29,948 nucleotides of DNA from Reticulitermes lucifugus (Eukaryota; Arthropoda; Insecta; Blattodea; Rhinotermitidae). This document shows, in pieces, positions 9,291 to 20,090 of this stretch. Location of the stretch: contig JAKCWW010002781.1 in NCBI GenBank assembly GCA_026260175.1, positions 15,052-44,999 of the forward strand, in the 5' to 3' direction. The stretch's first letter is position 1; each line of letters starts with the position of its first letter. The notes beneath the pieces were generated by a model, which was not told the origin of the DNA, searched no databases, and was given only the letters and a program-made list of their open reading frames with translations. The position numbers and the translations under genes were made by a program.

Positions 9291-10780
9291 TTTGAACCGT
9301 TACTTCCAAACTAAGCAGTGCCTCTGCTTAACTAAGTGAGGCTAAATAACACTTCGCTTAGAGACCGTTAAAAGTTTAATCTTAGCTTGCATCAAGTTTG
9401 CAGAATAAATTATAGATCTATTAGTAGCACATTTTATTATATTCCGTATGATTCATAGTTTCGATTTGCTGGACTCGTTGAGATATGTATAAGGCCGTAA
9501 TGGACCAAAGGATTGAAAATTCACCACTTAAAATGTCTGATATTAATACGAATTATATTAAAAATTCAATTTCCACCTTACAGAGATCAGTTTGTCAGTT
9601 ATAAAAGGGAAATGATGGGTATATGTTGTCTTAACCACACGCGTAATCACAGTGTGTGCAAAAACTTAGAATTTTTTAATGTTAACCCATTAAAGTTTAG
9701 CTGTTACCGTACGCACCAGCAGATTTAAAGACAGGTTGCGAGCATAAGGGAGACCGTTCATTTACGTGTTTGGACAAAGCGTTTTTCTTTAATGGAGCTC
9801 AAAATTGTCAGTGGCTTTCCTCATACCTTCCAAGAGCACGTTAAAATAAATTTCAGACGCTGCCTTTCACATCTTCAACGCACGTCTGCAGTCGTTTTAA
9901 CATCAGGCGCTGTTAGTGCGCCATTTAAAGAGCGTCCGTCGGTCCTTAATCCAAGGCTTACCCGCCTTGCTACACTAACACGTGCGAGCAGGCTAGTCCT
10001 TTCCGTTTCCTTCGCACTAGGCAGAGCCTGGACGGTTTTAATGTGGACCAAAAAATAACGGAAAGCAGAGGTTTGGACACTGTTGCTCTCACGAGATGCA
10101 GTTGTCTCTTTCTTTCATCTGTTCGTTCTTCTGACCGCACAGAAAGCTAGATGAAACGAATGAGCGGATAAAGAGTAGGAATGAGACAGACGTTGGGTCG
10201 CGCGCGAGGTTCTCCCCCACACCACTCAGGCGGAGGCCCCCACCATCCACAGCGCGTGCCTCAGACGTGAGGCGCATGCCTGAATCAGTCTCCCTCTGCC
10301 TGCTAGTCTCCATCTCTGTCAGCTGCTCTCGTGCTGTAAAAGCTATGCCTGCCTAATCTCTAGCGGGAGAAAGGGACAGAAAGAAAAGAGGAGGACGATA
10401 AGAAGAAAGGGATAACAAGAGAAGAAAGACAGGAGGGAAGTAGGGAACCAAGGGAAAAGAAATAAGAGAGAGAGAGAGGAGGATGGAAAGTACAGAAAAA
10501 AGGGAGAGAGAAGGATTGGCGAAATTAAAAACAGGAGGAAGGAGAAAAGAGAAGGAACGCCTGATACGAATATATAGGCCTGTAGAAAGAAAATAAGAAG
10601 GTTGAAGTAAAGTAAGGTAAATAAATAATGGAAGAAATATGCAAGAAAAGAGACAGGGAGTGAGCGGAAGTTAATGATCGTTAGACTTGAGTAACTTCAT
10701 TGAGCAGAGTCCCTCTTGAGGGGCTAAAAGAGGCCCTCCTAGTCATTAAATTACATCTACTGGTAAAAGAAACGTCATTA
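9291..10780. other. Intergenic, with purine-rich tract
   Basis: No gene supported. The strongly purine-biased stretch from about 10365 to 10660 (GA/AAG-rich on the plus strand) is low-complexity sequence. Confidence 0.5.
10365..10660 (+). repeat. Purine-rich low-complexity tract
   Basis: Nearly all A and G on the plus strand, including GAGAGAGAGA near 10466. It is imperfect and not a simple tandem array. Confidence 0.85.
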
Positions 10781-10784
10781 CAAG

Positions 10785-10915
10785 GTACCTCGTTCACAAG
10801 AGCTCGCCACGGGTCCCTATCCTGTGCCAGACAGCCCCAGTCCACATCGGTCCATCCCGTTTCTGTCAGACACGTTTTTAATATCTTCCTTACATCTACG
10901 TTTAGGTCTTCAAAG
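10785..10915 (-). mobile_element. Fossil LINE reverse-transcriptase C-terminal fragment
   Basis: The minus strand encodes an open stretch with TGWTDVDWGCLAQDRDPWRA followed by LVN. This is the same C-terminal module as at 5524-5619 and gives the usual vDWxxLAQDRDxWRALVN pattern. It diverges after LVN, where NLRVP and a stop would be expected. The upstream part of the enzyme is not recognisable. Confidence 0.6.
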
Positions 10916-11189
10916 TTACCTCTTCATTTCAGTTTGTATACCAAAACTTTGGTTACATTTTCTTCTCCTTCATTGTTAGGCTTGTACAGAGCTGCGAGTA
11001 AATGGTGTATATGTGACTACAAAATGCACTCTGTACTTACGCAACACAGTGAACAGTTATGAGGAATTTAATGCACGAGTAAGGCACTGGATGGAGGTGA
11101 TTTGCTGCAATATTTGCCTCCGCGGTACGGCTAGTATCCAGTGCGTAGGACGTATTGCAACTGCGTCAGTTGGCTTACTCAGTTCTTAG

Positions 11190-11345
11190 GCGCGCTCGCA
11201 TATTAGGGAAAAGAGTCTCTTAGCTTCGTCATCTCTGTCCGTCCGCATGGAACAACTCGGCTCTCATTGGAAGGAGTTTCATGCAATTTGATATTTGAGT
11301 AGTTTTCGAAATTCCGTCGAGAAAATTAAAGTTTCATTAAAATCT
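11190..11345 (-). repeat. Dispersed repeat with GGACGGACAG core, copy 2
   Basis: On the minus strand: a GAAATTTCG-like upstream segment, then GGACGGACAGAGATGACG and AAGCTAAGAGACTCTTTT. These are the same ordered blocks as at 7.1 and 12.7 kb. Confidence 0.5.
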
Positions 11346-11835
11346 GACAAGAGTAACGGATACTTGACATGAAGACCTATGTACTTTTATGGTTATACCT
11401 TCCTGGATTCTTCTTAAAATGAGATTTGTTTGAGACAAAAGTAGTAGAGAAAATCAAAACACACATTTTATGTTTAATAACTTTTTTTCCGAAAATTGTG
11501 ACTTTTGTGAAATAATGTAGAAAAATATGTTAGAGCCAGACAGGCCAAAGATGACAATATAATAAGGCGCATGCGCTATGCACGCTGGATAACTAAGGCT
11601 ACAGACACGCACTCAGAATATGTAATACTTTTTGCTTTTCTACGGTTACAATGTATACGAGAAAGCGCCTCAGTGTTACGTTATACGTGCATTGCCTGTC
11701 TTGTTCTTATAAGAATGCGTAGAGATGACACGAAGGTGATCATTCTCATGCACCCATAGTGCCTATAAACACTAAAAGCATTCACTACAAGAGACACGAG
11801 ACAATTACGCCCAGGAAAGAACCCCGCGTTCAATG
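11346..11835. other. Intergenic DNA, nothing recognised
   Basis: AT-rich to about 11560, then a short frame at 11571-11759 without recognisable features. Confidence 0.5.
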
Positions 11836-11837
11836 AA

Positions 11838-11945
11838 TAAGGGCTGTCTGGAAGGTTTTGGAAATGCCTCTGCCGGGATTCGAACCCCGGCCCCTGCTGC
11901 CTTTAGCTATTCGAAATACCGACCAAGATTTCTCGGAACCAGAAA
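11838..11945 (-). mobile_element. tRNA-derived SINE fragment
   Basis: The minus strand carries a perfect RNA polymerase III box B (GGTTCGAATCC, 11886-11876) inside a GC-rich stem-like context, with a diverged box A-like TGGTCGGTATT upstream. It does not fold into a full tRNA with an anticodon arm at normal spacing, so I read it as a SINE head and not a tRNA gene. Confidence 0.5.
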
Positions 11946-12590
11946 GTGGTGAATCCACAAGAAGCATTTTTTTGGCGTAGTCAGATGGTATAACGATAAA
12001 AATTAATATCTCCGTAGTAGCAGCACTCACTTTATCGAGCTGCTTGTAACATAGATGTGCACTGAAATAGCAATCATACGGGATATCGCAGTGACCACAA
12101 TAAATAACAATTTAATGGAAGGATTATTTGTGGAAGTAACAGCTAGATATAAGAACTGTTAAAATTTTTCCGTTAAAAGTATTCTACTTTTAGGCCCACA
12201 TAAACGCTGGTTTTTAATCAGAACTACCTGTTGCATTGATACTTGTCAGTTAATTGTCGTTACCATGACATATAAACATCTTATGTAGCCATACGCGCAT
12301 GCACTCGCACATGCACATACAGGAACTGGCGTGGCGGAAATTGTTGCTGTGTTACGATTGAACTCCTCTCTCGTCAGTACAAGTATCAAACGATCACAAG
12401 AATCCACGTCATGTTTAATGAATGAAAAGTAAAAGAACAAGGTAGTCAGTGTATGTGTAACGTAAAGCTGTAACGCGTTCGCATAACGTTTGTACCTCCT
12501 AGTCTATCCTAACAGTCACATACCATTTCACTCGAGGAGAGCGCTTGTATAGACATTTAATTTCGCCAGCAACAGCAGTGAAACGTGTCC
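11946..12590. other. Intergenic DNA, nothing recognised
   Basis: No gene, RNA or repeat family recognised. A CATGCACTCGCACATGCACAT patch lies near 12300. Confidence 0.5.
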
Positions 12591-12750
12591 GATATTTTTC
12601 ACGATTTTAACCAAATTTGGATTTTATCGACATATGTTCATGAAAGTCCGGAATATCAAAGTTCACAGAAATCCGTCCAGTGGGAACCGCGCTGATACTT
12701 ACGGACAGACGGACGGACATGAGGAAGCTAATAGGAGCTTTTCGCAACTT
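12590..12750 (+). repeat. Dispersed repeat with GGACGGAC core, copy 3
   Basis: Contains CCGTCCAGTGGGA, then GGACAGACGGACGGACATGA and GGAAGCTAATAGGAGCTTTT. Matches copy 1 in the same orientation and copy 2 inverted. Confidence 0.5.
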
Positions 12751-13229
12751 TGCAAACGCATGTAAAATTGCTACGCATTTGCCCATATGCACGTAACTTA
12801 GGGCTGTTAGGGCAAGGCGTGTGTTGAGATGCAAGTATGTAGCCGACGGGGTGGAGGACAGGTTTGGGGCGCGGTTGGTTCAGATCTGTTTCGGTCTGCG
12901 TCCGTTTTTATCAGTAGCCGTAGCTCTCTGGTTAATATACTGCAGTACTGGTTCTTTACTTGCAGTAGCCAGTGTATCACTTCGATCAGATTATGTACAT
13001 AAGCATGTACCTCAAGCAGTTGGTAGATCTTTCATTTGAACATTCGGATGTTAAGGCAAATTCCCTGTGCGCCTACCTTTTCTCCTATATACTTGCTTTT
13101 CCAGTAAACGTTCCTCTTTTTACTCACATCGTAGGACAGCAACTTTTCTTTCATTCTTAAATTTAATTCTGACTGCGTACTACGTTCTCGTCATACGCAC
13201 GACAAGGTGGACGTGACAGGAGCACTTAC

Positions 13230-13341
13230 CATTATAATGGATGTGAATTTACTGCCCTCGGTGTACGCGTCGGTGCTTCTGTTGCTCTGCCTTGTGCTGT
13301 GCCCTGCCCGTGCACCTAGCCTTATGCTCGTCTGCTTCTTT
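13230..13341 (-). other. Candidate spliced exon (112 nt) on the minus strand
   Basis: A GC-rich island in AT-rich DNA is bounded on the minus strand by GATTCTTTTACAG|A (acceptor) and ATAATG|GTAAGTGC (donor), both close to consensus. One minus frame is open across all 112 bases (37 codons after a one-base offset), reading KKQTSIRLGARAGHSTRQSN and onward; it has no recognised domain. It could be coding, 5' UTR or lncRNA. The plus strand of the same island offers a rival reading: ATG at 13239 followed by 36 codons with a signal-peptide-like core (VLLLLCLVLCPARA) before TAA. The paired splice sites make me favour the minus strand. Confidence 0.45.
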
Positions 13342-14735
13342 CTGTAAAAGAATCAATACACGTTTAGTCGAAATTTTTTCGACATTAAATTATAATTGGA
13401 AGCTTTCAGATTGTAAAGTCAACTCTGACAATAACATCTAATTTCTAAATTACATGATTCCTTTTTTAAATTGACTATATAACCCAAATAATTTTCATTA
13501 AACATGGTTGAAATCGTGATTTATTTAAGATTACTAGAATGTGGTAGCACGTTTATTCAAGTCTAAATAAAAGAAAAATTAGACCAGAGCCAAAGTCAAC
13601 TTTGCTGACTGTAATATACCACCAATTATTTATATAAGTACAGCTGTTTTACAGTACATCAGAATAATTTAAATATCGCCTAGTATTTCGTGCGGCTGAA
13701 ATATTTTATAAATATGATTTGTAGTAATATTATGTGAAGTCAAAATTTCGTAGTGGCCCTAAGGCACTCTCGAGCTTTCAACGGCATATTTTAATGGCTC
13801 TGATTTATCACGTCATTGCTTTCAACATGAGTTGTGATGATTTATTATTATGCCACGTATATTCTCGACAGGAAATCCTATACCGTCGTAAGCACATGAG
13901 ACAGGATCGAATTCAGGTACGAATTTATTATGACTTCTGTTATTTAACCCATCCGATTTAACTGTGCAAGTTATACAGGAGAAACTGGAGAGGTGAATGT
14001 GAAATAACGAATTTGGCAAGAATGTGGAAGGAAGGAGTCGTCGTATATTTTAAGATAGCATTTTTCAGTGTCACAGGAAAATCACCAGCAGTTAGGACGG
14101 CCGGTCTTTGGAAGTAAATTTGGAATAAGTGGTCTTGTGAACATAAAGTATATTTACGCCCGATTTTGACGTCCGTTGGAAAGTTGCAAATTAGCGTCAC
14201 GAATAATCCGGAATTATCAGCAACATTAAACACTTTTTAAAAACAAAAGTTACAAGATAAACGTAATTTGAATTGGACTGAAACTTTCTACGATCTCCTT
14301 ATCGCTGGCATGTGTGTTATCTACTCGACCCTCTCATTCTTCTTCACTTAATCATCCTGAAAATTCATCACATATTTCCAGTATGTAATCAGTTCATAAT
14401 ATATCGTGAATATTAAGTTGCAGTTTCCAAAATACCTGACTTTGCCAGTTTTCAAAAGTTTGTATTAGCTAATTTATCTTCTTTATGTTATAATTTTGTT
14501 TCGTAAACTGGTGGCGGCTTTCTTTGTGGTTATTTCCAGACTAACACCTTTAATGGTTTATAATGGTGTTTCTGTGATTTACGTTATGATTTCTGTGATC
14601 ACTCAACAAATTAACTCGCTTCCATTTAGTGCTATGGTTAACAATGAGGGACAGCTGTATTGTTCTGCGTTACCATTAGCATGACGGATGATGTGAGCAA
14701 CAAGTGATAAGCTATGCGAATTTTCGCAGCCGGGT
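13342..14735. other. Intergenic or intronic DNA, nothing recognised
   Basis: AT-rich, with several short frames on both strands but no recognisable protein family. Confidence 0.5.
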
Positions 14736-14769
14736 GTTCGAGGTATGCATTATTCTGTGATAAAACGCT

Positions 14770-14886
14770 CGTCACTGGTAATCCAGTCCCGACGTTTCGA
14801 AGCAACGTATTGTCCTCATCTTTGAGGGTCTCAATGTCCATTTCGTCCCTTCAAAGCAAACGTCGCGACGCGTTTATCCAGTGACG
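14770..14886 (-). repeat. Fold-back element with GAAACGTC motif (locus 3)
   Basis: CGTCACTGG (14770-14778) pairs with CCAGTGACG (14878-14886). On the minus strand the interior reads a GAUGAGG block, a short stem II (GAGG with CUUC) and GAAACGUCGGG (14798-14788). The CUGAUGA element is interrupted, so this is a variant or decayed copy. Confidence 0.45.
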
Positions 14887-14889
14887 CAG

Positions 14890-15850
14890 TGTCACATCCC
14901 AGAAGAACGAAATCCTCCGTGATTAAACCAAATATTGACTGTTAAACTACCAACCACCGTATAAAGAATCCACAGTCTCAGTCAGGGTGTTCTGAGGTAC
15001 GTGTGTTAATCGTATAACAATACAAGTAATTTCTATGGTTCTTCTGGGTGAAAAAGGAAAATTAAACTCTTACAGAACCTGAATTTTCGTTATCGCTTTC
15101 ACAAACCCTGCCAACAGACCCTATTCTTAGTCATTCTGACCTAGCCCACAATTTTACACCTCCTTTCTCTAAGGCGCAGATTAATCTTATATTTATCCTC
15201 CCAACTACTTCATTGTCTTCTGAATGATCTCTTCAGTTGAAGTTTTCCGATTAAATTTTTGTAAGCATTTCTGACTTATCCTTGCGTGTTTTTTATTATT
15301 TTATTATTATTATTATTTACTGCAATTGGGTTTTCACCCGGTGGCAGTAGTCCTTACACTAGTACACACATTGTCATTGCCAATATTAACCCCCTCAAAT
15401 TTATTTGCCGGCGAAGGGTAGAAATTATGAAGCTTTTCACTATGGAATTGTCGTTTCCTCTTTCCTCTTAATTTCTTTTAGTATTGCTAAAATATAACAA
15501 GGAAAGAAGGAAGGAACATGGAATAACCACAGCAAAGCATTCTGCTTCGTGACATGAACTGTGAGGAGATTGAAGGTGCGACGCTACCAGTTTAGGTAGC
15601 ACTACCATCAGCTAAGCCGACACTTTTATTCTCGGCACCGAAATCTCCTTGAACTGTTATTTGGTCTTACCTTCCCTTTAGCATGAGGATCAGGGGAGAC
15701 TGAGAAAGTGCGGGACTGACAGAAAGAAATCCAGCTGACGGGATTCAGTAATGGAGGGCACATCCACTCATATCTGTGTAGGGCCAGGCAATCGTGTTTT
15801 ACCTACAATTGTACGTTCTTTGGCTACACTGTTTATAAGGAGAAGAAATG
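14890..15850. other. Intergenic DNA
   Basis: Holds a TTA/ATT trinucleotide tract at 15293-15316. No gene supported. Confidence 0.5.
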
Positions 15851-16054
15851 GAACTGACTAACTGACTGACTGACCGACCGACCGAATGACAGACAGACTG
15901 CCTGACTGACTGACCGACCGACCGGATGGCAGACTGACTGACCGACCCACCGAATGGCCGATTGACAGACCGACTAACTAACTAACTGACTGACTGACCG
16001 ACTGACTGAGTGACTGAGTGACTGACTGACTGACTGACCGACTGACTGACTGCC
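15851..16054 (+). repeat. (TGAC)n-type compound tetranucleotide array
   Basis: About 200 bases of ACTG/GACC/GACA tetranucleotide units with blocks of CCGA and AACT variants. The variants keep the 4-base phase over long stretches, indicating an old slippage array. Confidence 0.95.
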
Positions 16055-17915
16055 TAGTAACTCACCAAGTCCATGCGGCAGAGTCTTTCTTGAAATGCTA
16101 ATATTTCTTCAGCTAATTAAGAAATTCTCCCATTTCATGGGACCACGTGGTTCATTACCGTATGCACAACAGTTCGTCATAGGTCTCTGTGCTGTGCCAA
16201 ATGAAACCAGTTCACATTTTCATACGTCTACTGTTTTTTAAGATTAATTTAATATTATCCTTCCATCCACGCCATGATGTACGAAATGAATATCTTTTCT
16301 TTTCTAGCATTGTGTACCAAAATGCTATATGGATTTTTCAACTCTCCTATTCATGCTAAATGCCCCACCAATATCTATTATAAACCTAAATCAATTTCCG
16401 TCATAATCTGGAGTAACTACGAGTTTCGCTTTCTTTCCGGCCTACTTTACAGTAGCCATTTGGCAGATAATTGCTTACTCTTGCTCGCCCCTATTCTATA
16501 GCGGACACCACAAAGCATCTAACTGATACCTGTGCAGAGTGCAGGCACAGTTGTTACAAGAAATCTGCAGTTACTTAATTGACAACCGCCCGACATTCTT
16601 TAGCGCAAGTTCACTTATATGGCACATTCTTCTTGCTTGTCGTTGGAAGAGTTAGTGTTTCATCACATTTAATTAGGTTTTTAACGCCATTATTTATGCT
16701 TGTTTTAGATTGCAGCATAATTTGTCTTTATTTTCTTGGCTAGATTGACAAGATTCTGCATTTAATTAACAAAGCTTCGTTACTTGTAGTAGTAATAGAG
16801 TTTAGCGTGACAGAAGGATGTGTTGGATAGTGAACGTGGTGTGTTGTAAGATATCTGCATGGAGGAGACTGTAAAACAACAAATTTATTCGTAATAAATA
16901 TGTCTTCAGAAGGAGGTGTGCCCAAATCCAGGGACCCATTTCGACGTGGCGACTAAATTGTGTATAGTGGCGCCTAATATTTGTGGGCTCTCTTTATGGA
17001 ACTTGCTTCGTATCACTCTTCTGGCGCCTAGAATTTTGATGTGGATCCTAGATTTTTGAAAAATTTGTGCACCCCTGTCCATAAGTATTAGAGCATGACA
17101 TTTTTATGTAATCAGTATGAGTCCTTCGTATGTTTGTCTGTCTCTGTGTAATTTAAGGAAAATTGAACTGAGCAGTTACCACCTTCTTTAATTGCGCCAT
17201 CTACGTCAAGTTAGAATTGATTTCGACATTCAGAGTTCAAATTTAATTAATCATACGATTCAACAAAAATCATGTAGAAATCATGAGATTATTAAATGTC
17301 AGCTTCTTCATCTTTTCCACTTTATGACATAGGCAAGAGTGTCTTTTTCGACTTCAAAGACCACTCCACCTTTCTTTCTAGGCATTCCTGACTTCATTTC
17401 CTTAAGATTTGCACCCTTTTGGCTTTTCTGGGCGCCTATTATACAAGCTGAAGCGGGTCCTTCAGAAAATAAGGTTATATGGCGTATAATTTCGTAAGTA
17501 AAGAACTTACACTAATTGTGATTACATCAGGGGAATTCGTCGCCGAGCGATTCGGCTGATTTTCTGTTTCCGAAGCTGAAACATTATTTTGGCTACCACA
17601 CAATTTAAAGATGATTGCTAGGTGGCAACAACTGTGACATTATGGCTGATAACAGGACACGGACTTTCATCAACAGGGGATAGAACACTTCGCGCCACGA
17701 TAAGATAAATGCCTCTTTTGTGGCGTGGACTATGTGGAAATGTGGTGGGATAGCAGTACAATTAGGTATGAAATGTTATTGTTAGAGATGAAAATGAAGA
17801 ACCCAAATGTATGCAGTGTAAACTAATTTTCTGACCGTCTCTCCTATTGCGTTGTTTATAGAGTCTTAGCAGTCCAGTTATTGGTGTGTTGCATCCCGTT
17901 GTGTTTTCTAATATG
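16055..17915. other. Intergenic DNA, nothing recognised
   Basis: AT-rich. GGCGCC occurs several times between 16965 and 17435. No exon, RNA or transposon signature identified. Confidence 0.5.
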
Positions 17916-17916
17916 A

Positions 17917-18104
17917 ATCAAAGTACCTTTTCACTCAGTCAACACAGCTTTATTGGTTAACAAGGTTACTTTTATGCCTTACGTTTTTATAATATTTTAC
18001 CTGATGATGGCTGTAGTAAAAAGCCGAAACATGTAGCTAGGTATTTTAAATAGAAAGGAAATTATCAATAAATTTGTGTCGGCTGAGTGAAAAGGTACTT
18101 TTGA
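17917..18104 (+). repeat. Fold-back element with intact hammerhead-like core (locus 4)
   Basis: A perfect 19-bp inverted repeat, AAAGTACCTTTTCACTCAG (17920-17938) with its complement at 18083-18101, sits in longer imperfect arms. The interior reads CUGAUGA (18001-18007), stem II GGCU/AGCC, then GAAAC and a palindromic ACAUGU followed by A, giving a possible GUA cleavage triplet (18033-18035). As at locus 1, one extra U precedes stem II. Stem I pairing is weak here. Confidence 0.55.
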
Positions 18105-18149
18105 TTTACAGTTCATTTCTGTTGTCCCCGTTTCGGGGTTTAGCGACTT

Positions 18150-18420
18150 AGTACAACCCAGGGACGATCCGAGACATGTGGGCGCCCCGGGCAGGCTAAT
18201 AATTCGGCGCCCCCTCAAACCGATATTCTTTATACTTTTTCGGCCTAAGACAGGTCTGTCGAATCTTTCTGACGGCGCGTGCCCAAATCATGGATAATTT
18301 CCGGAACAGTCCTTTCGCGTGTGGGAACCTGAGATTACAGGCACAATAATTCCGATTATTCCAGTGACGTCCTAGCGCCGCTTATAGGTTGGTGCCCTGG
18401 GCAGCTGTCCGACCTGGTAC
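18150..18420. repeat. GC-rich repeat-like segment
   Basis: GCGCCCCGGGCAG near 18182 and GTGCCCTGGGCAG near 18394 are near-identical in direct orientation. The sequence has the look of a repeat remnant, but I cannot name a family. Confidence 0.3.
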
Positions 18421-18817
18421 AACCTTTAATTCTCCACAGAAAATCCATTTCGGCAGCTCGTTTTTTTATGTCTTCGTGTTTTGACTCGAACTTTGTCAAC
18501 GTGCAGATGTGCGATATGTCGCCGGACGTTGCCCGGGAGCAGTCGGCAAAACGACGAGGTACATACCATTTGTACGTTGAGGAGATCCGTTGCTCCTGTG
18601 CTGAGGTTGAGTCCACTTCCTTTGCTGATAAGTGAAACTTGAACGCAGGTTGTGATCCGCGTAAGGGGCCGCCGGGTGGAAGCCCAGTGAGGACTGCACT
18701 GCCGTTTGTTTTGTACCTTGTGTACAGTTCGGAACTCAGCTTTATGACTCTGTAAGGAATGCGAGCGAGACTTATCAAAGTCTCACTTCTACATTTCCCC
18801 AGTTTCTGCGGTTGCAA
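18356..18817 (-). other. Unassigned long open frame in a GC-rich island
   Basis: A 153-codon open frame on the minus strand, the longest outside ASH. It opens on TTG, has no internal family signature I recognise, and overlaps repeat-like sequence at its 3' end. A second frame on the same strand (18496-18699) is also open, which argues that GC content, not selection, keeps stops away. It could be a decayed repeat or an exon of an unknown gene. Confidence 0.2.
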
Positions 18818-18829
18818 AGCTGGGTCCCG

Positions 18830-19630
18830 GACTGCAAGTTAGGACACTGCGCGTCTGCTGTGTGGCTATTGCAGCACGGCTGCTTCTCCTAAATACCGAA
18901 GGTTTTCCGGATTCTGCAGAACTCACGTTGACAGTATAAGAAGGCAGGTTCTGTGCGTTATGTCCAGGAAATCCATTTTAATATTCATGCACATTGACTC
19001 GCATGGGCGCGGTTGTGTAGTTGAATACTGTATATTGTTTTTCTTAAATATTGTTTTAATTTAGTACTCATTCCCCCGACATTTAATGTTATATATTTTG
19101 TGTACGTACTGCAGTGCCAAATCACATAAAAAAGGATAAAGAAGATTTAAAAATAATATGATTATATTTCATACATACGTATATTCTACAGACCTATGTA
19201 TGCATGCACTTGCAATTCTACGGTAATGTATTTCCTGGTGCGTTGGGAGATATTGAGCAATGTTTTACTCTACGGCCACTCAAAGTGATAAGAGACTGTG
19301 TCAAGTGTTAACATGACCTCCCCACTGTTGTAAGAGCAGACATAACGGAATTACAACCTTATACAGGCTCCATATAATTTAAAGCAAGCTGTCCATTACG
19401 CTTAACTGAAGCCAGAGGCTATAAGCTCGAGAAGTGAAACAAAGTTGTGTCCTGGGCTGTGTACATGGAGCTGTAATAGGCAACTGCTGCTAGTGAGTTG
19501 GAGATAAGTTCTGTAGTCATTGGATGTTTTACACGGGTGTCGGTATCTGTTGGAACAGTGCAAAATGTCACACTGTAATGATATTAAACTTGCCTATTGT
19601 CTGAGGTGTACTTGGTGAGTGTGTTATGGT
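18830..19630. other. Intergenic DNA, nothing recognised
   Basis: AT-rich, without recognisable coding or repeat families. Confidence 0.5.
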
Positions 19631-19631
19631 G

Positions 19632-19690
19632 TGGGACGAGCATAGTGGTATAGCGGTAACGCTGTTGGCTTGTGCAGACACTCCCCGTCT
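19632..19690 (+). mobile_element. Possible tRNA-like head of a SINE
   Basis: AGCATAGTGGTATAGCGGTAACGC resembles a pol III box A region of tRNA-derived SINEs. No box B is visible at the expected distance, so this is weak. Confidence 0.3.
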
Positions 19691-19954
19691 TACACAACAG
19701 TTAACATGCCGGAAGGTCCGGCAGAAGTCAAGTATAGGTATATGTGTATATAAGGGAACCTGATTGGCGGCGGCATCATCGCCCAACAGTATTCTTCCGC
19801 CACTTTAGTCTCATTGACCTTTCATTCCCCGGGCGGAAAAAATTTGGCGCGCGTTAAAAAAAATGTTTCAGCTTTTTTCAATTTTAAAATTGCGTTAGTC
19901 TAAAATTGCGCAACGTGAAGTTGCGTAAGTCGGGGACTGTGTGTGTTCGGAAAG

Positions 19955-20090
19955 TGCAGAGTTCACATCTCAGCCGGGACATCGGTTATCCTGAGATAGC
20001 GGCTTCGTGTTTCTCGTCAGTCCCTCCAGGCAGCCGGAATATTACCTGTGTTAGGTCATGGTGGCCGTATTTCAAATCCCTCAAATTTCA
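19955..20090 (+). mobile_element. Diverged SINE body
   Basis: Contains GTTCACATCTCAGCCGGGAC in a box B-like position, GTTATCCTGAG, a GCCGGAATATTACCT block and GGTCATGGTGGCCG. The same ordered blocks (box B, TATCCTGAG, AAATGCC, GACCTCAA, ACGACC) occur at 27.9-28.0 kb, so the two are probably the same tRNA-derived family. Confidence 0.4.

Noticed and set aside
11838-11945. Possible genuine tRNA gene
   Set aside because: Box B is perfect but there is no acceptor-stem complementarity or normally spaced anticodon arm; a SINE remnant fits better.
15669-15720. Minus-strand microexon (TTTCTGTCAG|...|GTAAGACC)
   Set aside because: The donor and acceptor are possible, but only about 45 nt lie between them and nothing else supports an exon.
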